Shown piece by piece: positions 1 to 11,900 of a DNA stretch of 57,359 nucleotides. Position 1 is the first letter of the stretch. Each line of letters starts with the position of its first letter. Made by a program: the position numbers and the translations under genes. Origin of the DNA: Utricularia gibba (Eukaryota > Streptophyta > Magnoliopsida > Lamiales > Lentibulariaceae); contig NEEC01000192.1 in assembly GCA_002189035.1 (NCBI GenBank), positions 1 to 57,359 of the forward strand, given 5' to 3'. A model generated the notes under the pieces. The model made no database searches, had not been told where the DNA came from, and saw only the letters and a program-made list of their open reading frames with translations.

Positions 1-93
1 GTCGATTCTCGTGTTCCGAGTCGCATCGTCGCGAACGTGGTGGCCAATTTGTGGCACATCTGAAGGCTAAGATAAGGCGATAATTCGAGCTTT
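1..93 (+). repeat. Partial unit at left edge
   Basis: The window opens inside a unit, at the GTCGATTCTCGTGTTCCGAG segment, and runs to the AGCTTT that precedes the first GATGCAT. The array therefore extends to the left of the window. Confidence 0.97.
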
Positions 94-3000
94 GATGCAT
101 CCTCGGACGAAGAAGCTTTCAACACGGAAGCTGACCGGCACGGAAAGGGGTTCGAAACGGTATGCCGGGCGCAGCATGACTCATCACGGTTTCAGGATAT
201 GGCCGAAATACCGAACGGTGTGCGAGGCCACCATGAGGCTGCAGTAGGGACACACCCAGAGCTTGTTCAGAGATCGCCTCGAAAACCCATACTTCACGTC
301 ATCCAATAAAACGCAGATGTTTTGCAAGGCGAAAATCACAATCGCGTCGATTCTCGTGTTCCGAGTCGCATCGTCGCGAACGTGGTGGCAATTTGTGGCA
401 CATCTGAAGGCTAAGATAAGGCGATAATTCGAGCTTTGATGCATCCTCGGACGAAGAAGCTTTCAACACGGAAGCTGACCGGCACGGAAAGGGGTTCGAA
501 ACGGATGCCGGGCGCAGCATGACTCATCACGGTTTTCAGGATATGGCCGAAATACCGAACGGTGTGCGAGGCCACCATGAGGCTGCGGTAGGACACACCC
601 AGAGCTTGTTCAGAGATCGCCTCGAAAACCCATACTTCATCACCAATAAACGCAGATGTTTAAAGCCCGAAAATCACAATCGATTCTCGTTTTCGCATCG
701 TCGCGAACGTGGTGGCCAATTTGTGGCACATCTGAAGGCTAAGATAAGGCGATAATTCGAGCTCTGATGATCCTCGGACGAAGAAGCTTTCAACACGGAA
801 GCTGACCGGCACGGAAAGGGGTTCGAAACGGTATGCGGCGCAGCATGACTCATCACGGTTTTCAGGATATGGCCGAAATACCGAACGGTGTGCGAGGCCA
901 CCATGAGGCTGCAGTAGGGACACACCAGAGCTTGTTCAGAGATCGCCTCGAAAACCCATACTTCACGTCATCCAATAAAACGCAGATGTTTGCAAGGAAA
1001 ATCACAATCGCGTCGATTCTCGTGTTCCGAGTCGCATCGTCGCGAACGTGGTGGCCAATTTGTGGCACATCTGAAGGCTAAGATAAGGCGATAATTCGAG
1101 CTTTGATGCATCCTCGGACGAAGAAGCTTTCAACACGGAAGCTGACCGGCACGGAAAGGGGTTCGAAACGGTATGCCGGGCGCAGCTGACTCATCACGGT
1201 TTTCAGGATATGGCCGAAATACCGAACGGTGTGCGAGGCCACATGAGGCTGCGTAGGGACACACCAGAGCTTGTTCAGAGATCGCCTCGAAAACCCATAC
1301 TTCACGTCATCCAATAAAACGCAGATGTTTTGCAAACCCGAAAATCACAATCGGGTCGATTCTCGTTTTCCGAGTCGCATCGTCGCGAACGTGGTGGCCA
1401 ATTTGTGGCACATCTGAAGGCTAAGATAAGGCGATAATTCGAGCTTTGATGCATCCTCGGACGAAGAAGCTTTCAACACGGAAGCTGACCGGCACGGAAA
1501 GGGGTTCGAAACGGTATGCCGGGCGCAGCATGACTCATCACGGTTTTCAGGATATGGCCGAAATACCGAACGGTGTGCGAGGCCACCATGAGGCTGCAGT
1601 AGGGACACACCCAGAGCTTGTTCAGAGATCGCCTCGAAAACCCATACTTCACGTCATCCAATAAAACGCAGATGTTTTGCAACCCGAAAATCACAATCGC
1701 GTCGATTCTCGTTTTCCGAGTCGCATCGTCGCGAACGTGGTGGCCAATTTGTGGCACATCTGAAGGCTAAGATAAGGCGATAATTCGAGCTTTGATGCAT
1801 CCTCGGACGAAGAAGCTTTCAACACGGAAGCTGACCGGCACGGAAAGGGGTTCGAAACGGTATGCCGGGCGCAGCATGACTCATCACGGTTTTCAGGATA
1901 TGGCCGAAATACCGAACGGTGTGCGAGGCCACCATGAGGCTGCACGTAGGGACACACCCAGAGCTTGTTCAGAGATCGCCTCGAAAACCCATACTTCACG
2001 TCATCCAATAAAACGCAGATGTTTTGCAAGGCGAAAATCACAATCGCGTCGATTCTCGTGTTCCGAGTCGCATCGTCGCGAACGTGGTGGCCAAATTTGT
2101 GGCACATCTAAAGGCTAAGATAAGGCGATAATTCGAGCTTTGATGCATCCTCGGACGAAGAAGCTTTCAACACGGAAGCTGACCGGCACGGAAAGGGGTT
2201 CGAAACGGTATGCCGGGCGCAGCATGACTCATCACGGTTTTCAGGATATGGCCGAAATACCGACGGTGTGCGAGGCCACCATGAGGCTGCAGTAGGGACA
2301 CACCCAGAGCTTGTTCAGAGATCGCCTCGAAAACCCATACTTCACGTCACCAATAAAACGCAGATGTTTTGCAAGAAAATCACAATCGCGTCGATTCTCG
2401 TGTTCCGAGTCGCATCGTCGCGAACGTGGTGGCCAATTTGTGGCACATCTGAAGGCTAAGATAAGGCGATAATTCGAGCTTTGATGCATCCTCGGACGAA
2501 GAAGCTTTCAACACGGAAGCTGACCGGCACGGAAAGGGGTTCGAAACGGTATGCCGGGCGCAGCATGACTCATCACGGTTTTCAGGATATGGCCGAAATA
2601 CCGAACGGTGTGCGAGGCCACCATGAGGCTGCAGTAGGGACACACCCAGAGCTTGTTCAGAGATCGCCTCGAAAACCCATACTTCACGTCATCCAATAAA
2701 ACGCAGATGTTTAAACCCGAAAATCACAATCGGTCGATTCTCGTTTTCCGAGTCGCATCGTCGCGAACGTGGTGGCCAATTTGTGGCACATCTGAAGGCT
2801 AAGATAAGGCGATAATTCGAGCTTTGATGCATCCTCGGACGAAGAAGCTTTCAACACGGAAGCTGACCGGCACGGAAAGGGGTTCGAAACGGTATGCCGG
2901 GCGCAGCATGACTCATCACGGTTTTCAGGATATGGCCGAAATACCGAACGGTGTGCGAGGCCACCATGAGGCTGCAGTAGGGACACACCAGAGCTTGTTC

Positions 3001-5614
3001 AGAGATCGCCTCGAAAACCCATACTTCACGTCATCCAATAAAACGCAGATGTTTTGCAAGGCGAAAATCACAATCGCGTCGATTCTCGTGTTCCGAGTCG
3101 CATCGTCGCGAACGTGGTGGCAATTTGTGGCACATCTGAAGGCTAAGATAAGGCGATAATTCGAGCTTTGATGCATCCTCGGACGAAGAAGCTTTCAACA
3201 CGGAAGCTGACCGGCACGGAAAGGGGTTCGAAACGGTATGCCGGGCGCAGCATGACTCATCACGGTTTTCAGGATATGGCCGAAATACCGAACGGTGTGC
3301 GAGGCCACCATGAGGCTGCGTAGGGACACACCCAGAGCTTGTTCAGAGATCGCCTCGAAAACCCATACTTCACGTCATCCAATAAAACGCAGATGTTTTG
3401 CAAGGCGAAAATCACAATCGGTCGATTCTCGTGTTCCGAGTCGCATCGTCGCGAACGTGGTGGCCAATTTGTGGCACATCTGAAGGCTAAGATAAGGCGA
3501 TAATTCGAGCTTTGATGCATCCTCGGACGAAGAAGCTTTCAACACGGAAGCTGACCGGCACGGAAAGGGGTTCGAAACGGTATGCCGGGCAGCATGACTC
3601 ATCACGGTTTTCAGGATATGGCCGAAATACCGAACGGTGTGCGAGGCCACCATGAGGCTGCGGTAGGAACACACCAGAGCTTGTTCAGAGATCGCCTCGA
3701 AAACCCATACTTCACATCAATTAAAACACATGTTTTGCAACCCGAAAATCACAATCGGTCGATTCTCGTTTTCCGAGTCGCATCGTCGCGAACGTGGTGG
3801 CCAATTTGTGGCACATCTGAAGGCTAAGATAAGGCGATAATTCGAGCTTGATGCATCCTCGGACGAAGAAGCTTTCAACACGGAAGCTGACCGGCACGGA
3901 AAGGGGTTCGAAACGGTATGCCGGCGCAGCTGACTCATCACGGTTTTCAGGATATGGCCGAAATACCGAACGGTGTGCGAGGCCACCATGAGGCTGCGGG
4001 TAGGAACACACCCAGAGCTTGTTCAGAGATCGCCTCGAAAACCCATACTTCACGTCATCCAATAAAACGCAGATGTTTTGCAACGAAAATCACAATCGCG
4101 TCGATTCTCGTTTTCCGAGTCGCATCGTCGCGAACGTGGTGGCCAATTTGTGGCACATCTGAAGGCTAAGATAAGGCGATAATTCGAGCTTTGATGCATC
4201 CTCGGACGAAGAAGCTTTCAACACGGAAGCTGACCGGCACGGAAAGGGGTTCGAAACGGTATGCCGGGCGCAGCATGACTCATCACGGTTTTCAGGATAT
4301 GGCCGAAATACCGAACGGTGTGCGAGGCCACCATGAGGCTGCAGTAGGGACACACCCAGAGCTTGTTCAGAGATCGCCTCGAAAACCCATACTTCACGTC
4401 ATCCAATAAAACGCAGATGTTTTGCAACCGAAAATCACAATCGGGTCGATTCTCGTTTTCCGAGTCGCATCGTCGCGAACGTGGTGGCCAATTTGTGGCA
4501 CATCTGAAGGCTAAGATAAGGCGATAATTCGAGCTTTGATGCATCCTCGGACGAAGAAGCTTTCAACACGGAAGCTGACCGGCACGGAAAGGGGTTCGAA
4601 ACGGTATGCCGGGCGCAGCATGACTCATCACGGTTTTCAGGATATGGCCGAAATACCGAACGGTGTGCGAGGCCACCATGAGGCTGCAGTAGGGACACAC
4701 CCAGAGCTTGTTCAGAGATCGCCTCGAAAACCCATACTTCACGTCATCCAATAAAACGCAGATGTTTTGCAAGGCGAAAATCACAATCGCGTCGATTCTC
4801 GTGTTCCGAGTCGCATCGTCGCGAACGTGGTGGCCAATTTGTGGCACATCTGAAGGCTAAGATAAGGCGATAATTCGAGCTTTGATGCATCCTCGGACGA
4901 AGAAGCTTTCAACACGGAAGCTGACCGGCACGGAAAGGGTTCGAAACGGTATGCCGGCGCAGCATGACTCATCACGGTTTTCAGGATATGGCCGAAATAC
5001 CGAACGGTGCGAGGCCACCATGAGGCTGCACGGTAGGGACACACCAGAGCTTGTTCAGAGATCGCCTCGAAAACCCATACTTCACGTCATCCAATAAAAC
5101 GCAGATGTTTTGCAAGCCGAAAATCACAATCGCGTCGATTCTCGTGTTCCGAGTCGCATCGTCGCGAACGTGGTGGCCAATTTGTGGCACATCTGAAGGC
5201 TAAGATAAGGCGATAATTCGAGCTTTGATGCATCCTCGGACGAAGAAGCTTTCAACACGGAAGCTGACCGGCACGGAAAGGGGTTCGAAACGGTATGCCG
5301 GGCGCAGCATGACTCATCACGGTTTTTCAGGATATGGCCGAAATACCGAACGGTGTGCGAGGCCACCATGAGGCTGCAGTAGGGACACACCCAGAGCTTG
5401 TTCAGAGATCGCCTCGAAAACCCATACTTCACGTCATCCAATAAAACGCAGATGTTTTGCAAGGCGAAAATCACAATCGCGTCGATTCTCGTGTTCCGAG
5501 TCGCATCGTCGCGAACGTGGTGGCCAATTTGTGGCACATCTGAAGGCTAAGATAAGGCGATAATTCGAGCTTTGATGCATCCTCGGACGAAGAAGCTTTC
5601 AACACGGAAGCTGA

Positions 5615-5648
5615 CCGGCACGGAAAGGGGTTCGAAACGGTATGCCGG
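5615..5648 (+). repeat. Short dyad CCGGCA / TGCCGG around GGTTCGAAAC
   Basis: A perfect 6-bp inverted repeat with a 22-base spacer that contains the palindrome TTCGAA. It recurs in most units of both subfamilies. The one-base shortening of GCCGGGCG to GCCGGCG leaves the right arm intact. It could bind a dimeric protein or form a weak hairpin; no function can be shown from the sequence. Confidence 0.5.
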
Positions 5649-5656
5649 GCGCAGCA

Positions 5657-5663
5657 TGACTCA
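5657..5663 (+). promoter_or_regulatory. TGACTCA, bZIP (AP-1/GCN4-type) recognition core, one per unit
   Basis: Type A units carry ATGACTCAT, the full pseudo-palindromic GCN4/AP-1 core. Type B units carry GTGACTCAT. Variants with a lost base just upstream (CAGCTGACTCA, CAGCTTGACTCA) keep the heptamer, as do most units whose next bases are heavily altered (for example near 48,693 and 57,033). The unit at 53,998 is a rare loss. Motif identity is established knowledge. Occupancy or function is speculative, and one heptamer in 346 bp can occur by chance. Confidence 0.3.
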
Positions 5664-5867
5664 TCACGGTTTTCAGGATATGGCCGAAATACCGAACGGT
5701 GTGCGAGGCCACCATGAGGCTGCAGTAGGGACACACACCAGAGCTTGTTCAGAGATCGCCTCGAAAACCCATACTTCACGTCATCCAATAAAACGCAGAT
5801 GTTTTGCAAGGCGAAAATCACAATCGCGTCGATTCTCGTGTTCCGAGTCGCATCGTCGCGAACGTGG

Positions 5868-5985
5868 TGGCCAATTTGTGGCACATCTGAAGGCTAAGAT
5901 AAGGCGATAATTCGAGCTTTGATGCATCCTCGGACGAAGAAGCTTTCAACACGGAAGCTGACCGGCACGGAAAGGGGTTCGAAAC
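5868..5985 (+). promoter_or_regulatory. Pol III-like A-box and B-box matches spanning the unit junction
   Basis: TGGCCAATTTG (5868-5878) and TGGCACATCTG (5879-5889) both fit the loose A-box pattern TRGYNNANNNG. In the next unit GTTCGAAAC (5977-5985) fits the B-box core GWTCRANNC. Start-to-start spacing is about 97 bp, longer than in most tRNA-type promoters. A TTTT run follows about 30 bp later. No tRNA fold surrounds the B-box match: the bases flanking TTCGAAA do not pair as a T-arm. Loose motifs like these arise by chance, so this is a weak call repeated in most units. Confidence 0.15.
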
Positions 5986-8900
5986 GGTATGCCGGGCGCA
6001 GCATGACTCATCACGGTTTTCAGGATGGCCGAAATACCGAACGGTGTGCGAGGCCACCATGAGGCTGCAGGTAGGGACACACCCAGAGCTTGTTCAGAGA
6101 TCGCCTCGAAAACCCATACTTCACGTCACCCAATAAAACGCAGATGTTTGCAAACCGAAAATCACAATCGCGTCGATTCTCGTTTTCCGAGTCGCATCGT
6201 CGCGAACGTGGTGGCCAATTTGTGGCACATCTGAAGGCTAAGATAAGGCGATAATTCGAGCTTGATGCATCCTCGGACGAAGAAGCTTTCAACACGGAAG
6301 CTGACCGGCACGGAAAGGGGTTCGAAACGTATGCCGGGCGCAGCATGACTCATCACGGTTTTCAGGATATGGCCGAAATACCGAACGGTGTGCGAGGCCA
6401 CCATGAGGCTGCGGGTAGGAACACACCCAGAGCTTGTTCAGAGATCGCCTCGAAAACCCATACTTCACGTCATCCAATAAAACGCAGATGTTTTGCAAAC
6501 CCGAAAATCACAATCGCGTCGATTCTCGTTTTCCGAGTCGCATCGTCGCGAACGTGGTGGCCAATTTGTGGCACATCTGAAGGCTAAGATAAGGCGATAA
6601 TTCGAGCTTTGATGCATCCTCGGACGAAGAAGCTTTCAACACGGAAGCTGACCGGCACGGAAAGGGGTTCGAAACGGTATGCCGGGCGCAGCATGACTCA
6701 TCACGGTTTTCAGGATATGGCCGAAATACCGAACGGTGTGCGAGGCCACCATGAGGCTGCAGTAGGGACACACCCAGAGCTTGTTCAGAGATCGCCTCGA
6801 AAACCCATACTTCACGTCACCCAATAAAACGCACAGATGTTTTGAAACCGAAAATCACAATCGGGTCGATTCTCGTTTCCGAGTCGCATCGTCGCGAACG
6901 TGGTGGCCAATTTGTGGCACATCTGAAGGCTAAGATAAGGCGATAATTCGAGCTTTGATGCATCCTCGGACGAAGAAGCTTTCAACACGGAAGCTGACCG
7001 GCACGGAAAGGGGTTCGAAACGGTATGCCGGGCGCAGCATGACTCATCACGGTTTTCAGGATATGGCCGAAATACCGAACGGTGTGCGAGGCCACCATGA
7101 GGCTGCAGTAGGGACACACCCAGAGCTTGTTCAGAGATCGCTCGAAAACCCATACTTCACGTCATCCAATAAAACGCAGATGTTTGCAAGGCGAAAATCA
7201 CAATCGCGTCGATTCTCGTGTTCCGAGTCGCATCGTCGCGAACGTGGTGGCCAATTTGTGGCACATCTGAAGGCTAAGATAAGGCGATAATTCGAGCTTT
7301 GATGCATCCTCGGACGAAGAAGCTTTCAACACGGAAGCTGACCGGCACGGAAAGGGGTTCGAAACGGTATGCCGGGCGCAGCATGACTCATCACGGTTTT
7401 CAGGATATGGCCGAAATACCGAACGGTGTGCGAGGCCACCATGAGGCTGCACGTAGGGACACACCCAGAGCTTGTTCAGAGATCGCCTCGAAAACCCATA
7501 CTTCACGTCATCCAATAAAACGCAGATGTTTTGCAAGGCGAAAATCACAATCGCGTCGATTCTCGTGTTCCGAGTCGCATCGTCGCGAACGTGGTGGCCA
7601 ATTTGTGGCACATCTAAAGGCTAAGATAAGGCGATAATTCGAGCTTTGATGCATCCTCGGACGAAGAAGCTTTCAACACGGAAGCTGACCGGCACGGAAA
7701 GGGGTTCGAAACGGTATGCCGGCGCAGCATGACTCATCACGGTTTTCAGGATATGGCCGAAATACCGAACGGTGTGCGAGGCCACCATGAGGCTGCAGTA
7801 GGGACACACCCAGAGCTTGTTCAGAGATCGCCTCGAAAACCCATACTTCACGTCATCCAATAAAACGCAGATGTTTTGCAAGGCGAAAATCACAATCGCG
7901 TCGATTCTCGTGTTCCGAGTCGCATCGTCGCGAACGTGGTGGCCAATTTGTGGCACATCTGAAGGCTAAGATAAGGCGATAATTCGAGCTTTGATGCATC
8001 CTCGGACGAAGAAGCTTTCAACACGGAAGCTGACCGGCACGGAAAGGGGTTCGAAACGGTATGCCGGGCGCAGCATGACTCATCACGGTTTTCAGGATAT
8101 GGCCGAAATACCGAACGGTGTGCGAGGCCACCATGAGGCTGCAGTAGGGACACACCCAGAGCTTGTTCAGAGATCGCCTCGAAAACCCATACTTCACGTC
8201 ATCCAATAAAACGCAGATGTTTTGCAAGCCGAAAATCACAATCGGTCGATTCTCGTTTCCGAGTCGCATCGTCGCGAACGTGGTGGCCAATTTGTGGCAC
8301 ATCTAAAGGCTAAGATAAGGCGATAATTCGAGCTTTGATGCATCCTCGGACGAAGAAGCTTTCAACACGGAAGCTGACCGGCACGGAAAGGGGTTCGAAA
8401 CGGTATGCCGGGCGCAGCATGACTCATCACGGTTTTCAGGATATGGCCGAAATACCGAACGGTGTGCGAGGCCACCATGAGGCTGCGGGTAGGGACACAC
8501 CAGAGCTTGTTCAGAGATCGCCTCGAAAACCCATACTTCACGTCATCCAATAAAACGCAGATGTTTTGCAAGGCGAAAATCACAATCGCGTCGATTCTCG
8601 TGTTCCGAGTCGCATCGTCGCGAACGTGGTGGCCAATTTGTGGCACATCTGAAGGCTAAGATAAGGCGATAATTCGAGCTTGATGCATCCTCGGACGAAG
8701 AAGCTTTCAACACGGAAGCTGACCGGCACGGAAAGGGGTTCGAAACGGTATGCCGGCGCAGCTTGACTCATCACGGTTTTCAGGATATGGCCGAAATACC
8801 GAACGGTGTGCGAGGCCACCATGAGGCTGCAGTAGGGACACACCCAGAGCTTGTTCAGAGATCGCCTCGAAAACCCATACTTCACGTCATCCAATAAAAC

Positions 8901-11900
8901 GCAGATGTTTTGCAAGCGAAAATCACAATCGGTCGATTCTCGTGTTCCGAGTCGCATCGTCGCGAACGTGGTGGCCAATTTGTGGCACATCTGAAGGCTA
9001 AGATAAGGCGATAATTCGAGCTTTGATGCATCCTCGGACGAAGAAGCTTTCAACACGGAAGCTGACCGGCACGGAAAGGGGTTCGAAACGGTATGCCGGG
9101 CGCAGCATGACTCATCACGGTTTTCAGGATATGGCCGAAATACCGAACGGTGTGCGAGGCCACCATGAGGCTGCGGGTAGGGACACACCCAGAGCTTGTT
9201 CAGAGATCGCCTCGAAAACCCATACTTCACGTCATCCAATAAAACGCAGATGTTTTGCAAGCCGAAAATCACAATCGCGTCGATTCTCGTGTTCCGAGTC
9301 GCATCGTCGCGAACGTGGTGGCCAATTTGTGGCACATCTGAAGGCTAAGATAAGGCGATAATTCGAGCTTTGATGCATCCTCGGACGAAGAAGCTTTCAA
9401 CACGGAAGCTGACCGGCACGGAAAGGGGTTCGAAACGGTATGCCGGGCGCAGCATGACTCATCACGGTTTTCAGGATATGGCCGAAATACCGAACGGTGT
9501 GCGAGGCCACCATGAGGCTGCAGTAGGGACACACCCAGAGCTTGTTCAGAGATCGCCTCGAAAACCCATACTTCACGTCATCCAATAAAACGCAGATGTT
9601 TTGCAAGGCGAAAATCACAATCGCGTCGATTCTCGTGTTCCGAGTCGCATCGTCGCGAACGTGGTGGCCAAATTTGTGGCACATCTGAAGGCTAAGATAA
9701 GGCGATAATTCGAGCTTGATGCATCCTCGGACGAAGAAGCTTTCAACACGGAAGCTGACCGGCACGGAAGGGGGTTCGAAACGGTATGCCGGGCGCAGCA
9801 TGACTCATCACGGTTTTCAGGATATGGCCGAAATACCGAACGGTGTGCGAGGCCACCATGAGGCTGCAGTAGGGACACACCCAGAGCTTGTTCAGAGATC
9901 GCCTCGAAAACCCATACTTCACGTCATCCAATAAAACGCAGATGTTTTGCAAGGCGAAAATCACAATCGCGTCGATTCTCGTGTTCCGAGTCGCATCGTC
10001 GCGAACGTGGTGGCCAAATTGTGGCACATCTGAAGGCTAAGATAAGGCGATAATTCGAGCTTTGATGCATCCTCGGACGAAGAAGCTTTCAACACGGAAG
10101 CTGACCGGCACGGAAAGGGGTTCGAAACGGTATGCCGGGCGCAGCTTGACTCATCACGGTTTTCAGGATATGGCCGAAATACCGAACGGTGTGCGAGGCC
10201 ACCATGAGGCTGCAGGTAGGGAACACACCAGAGCTTGTTCAGAGATCGCCTCGAAAACCCATACTTCACGTCATCCAATAAAACGCAGATGTTTTGCAAC
10301 CGAAAATCACAATCGCGTCGATTCTCGTGTTCCGAGTCGCATCGTCGCGAACGTGGTGGCCAATTTGTGGCACATCTGAAGGCTAAGATAAGGCGATAAT
10401 TCGAGCTTTGATGCATCCTCGGACGAAGAAGCTTTCAACACGGAAGCTGACCGGCACGGAAAGGGGTTCGAAACGGTATGCCGGCGCAGCATGACTCATC
10501 ACGGTTTTCAGGATATGGCCGAAATACCGAACGGTGTGCGAGGCCACCATGAGGCTGCAGTAGGGACACACCCAGAGCTTGTTCAGAGATCGCCTCGAAA
10601 ACCCATACTTCACGTCATCCAATAAAACGCAGATGTTTTGCAAGGCGAAAATCACAATCGCGTCGATTCTCGTGTTCCGAGTCGCATCGTCGCGAACGTG
10701 GTGGCCAATTTGTGGCACATCTGAAGGCTAAGATAAGGCGATAATTCGAGCTTTGATGCATCCTCGGACGAAGAAGCTTTCAACACGGAAGCTGACCGGC
10801 ACGGAAAGGGGTTCGAAACGGTATGCCGGGCGCAGCATGACTCATCACGGTTTTCAGGATATGGCCGAAATACCGAACGGTGTGCGAGGCCACCATGAGG
10901 CTGCAGGTAGGGACACACCCAGAGCTTGTTCAGAGATCGCCTCGAAAACCCATACTTCACGTCATCCAATAAAACGCAGATGTTTTGCAAAGCGAAAATC
11001 ACAATCGCGTCGATTCTCGTTTTCCGAGTCGCATCGTCGCGAACGTGGTGGCCAATTTGTGGCACATCTGAAGGCTAAGATAAGGCGATAATTCGAGCTT
11101 TGATGCATCCTCGGACGAAGAAGCTTTCAACACGGAAGCTGACCGGCACGGAAAGGGGTTCGAAACGGTATGCCGGGCGCAGCATGACTCATCACGGTTT
11201 TCAGGATATGGCCGAAATACCGAACGGTGTGCGAGGCCACCATGAGGCTGCAGTAGGGACACACCAGAGCTTGTTCAGAGATCGCCTCGAAAACCCATAC
11301 TTCACGTCATCCAATAAAACGCAGATGTTTTGCAAGGCGAAAATCACAATCGCGTCGATTCTCGTGTTCCGAGTCGCATCGTCGCGAACGTGGTGGCCAA
11401 TTTGTGGCACATCTGAAGGCTAAGATAAGGCGATAATTCGAGCTTTGATGCATCCTCGGACGAAGAAGCTTTCAACACGGAAGCTGACCGGCACGGAAAG
11501 GGGTTCGAAACGGTATGCCGGGCGCAGCATGACTCATCACGGTTTTCAGGATATGGCCGAAATACCGAACGGTGTGCGAGGCCACCATGAGGCTGCAGTA
11601 GGGACACACACCAGAGCTTGTTCAGAGATCGCCTCGAAAACCCATACTTCACGTCATCCAATAAAACGCAGATGTTTTGCAAGGCGAAAATCACAATCGC
11701 GTCGATTCTCGTGTTCCGAGTCGCATCGTCGCGAACGTGGTGGCCAATTTGTGGCACATCTGAAGGCTAAGATAAGGCGATAATTCGAGCTTGATGCATC
11801 CTCGGACGAAGAAGCTTTCAACACGGAAGCTGACCGGCACGGAAAGGGGTTCGAAACGGTATGCCGGGCGCAGCTGACTCATCACGGTTTTCAGGATATG

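Larger units (their letters stand above)
5574..5920 (+). repeat. Reference type A unit (347 bp)
   Basis: A near-consensus unit used to place landmarks: HindIII AAGCTT 5593-5598; inverted repeat CCGGCA 5615-5620 with TGCCGG 5643-5648; GGTTCGAAAC 5629-5638; TGACTCA 5657-5663; PstI CTGCAG 5720-5725; TGGCCAATTTG 5868-5878 and TGGCACATCTG 5879-5889. Its one oddity is an expanded ACACACACC after GTAGGG, shared with the unit at 11,447. Type A units mostly keep HindIII; PstI is present only when the GCAG form is used. Confidence 0.95.

Noticed and set aside
5629-5648. CENP-B box candidate at TTCGAAACGG ... CCGGG
   Set aside because: The CENP-B box needs seven bases between TTCG and CGGG; here there are eleven, and the required central A is not in place.
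5868-5985. tRNA gene or intact tRNA-derived SINE
   Set aside because: The B-box-like core is not flanked by a pairing T-arm, no cloverleaf can be drawn, and no A-rich tail or target-site duplication is present.
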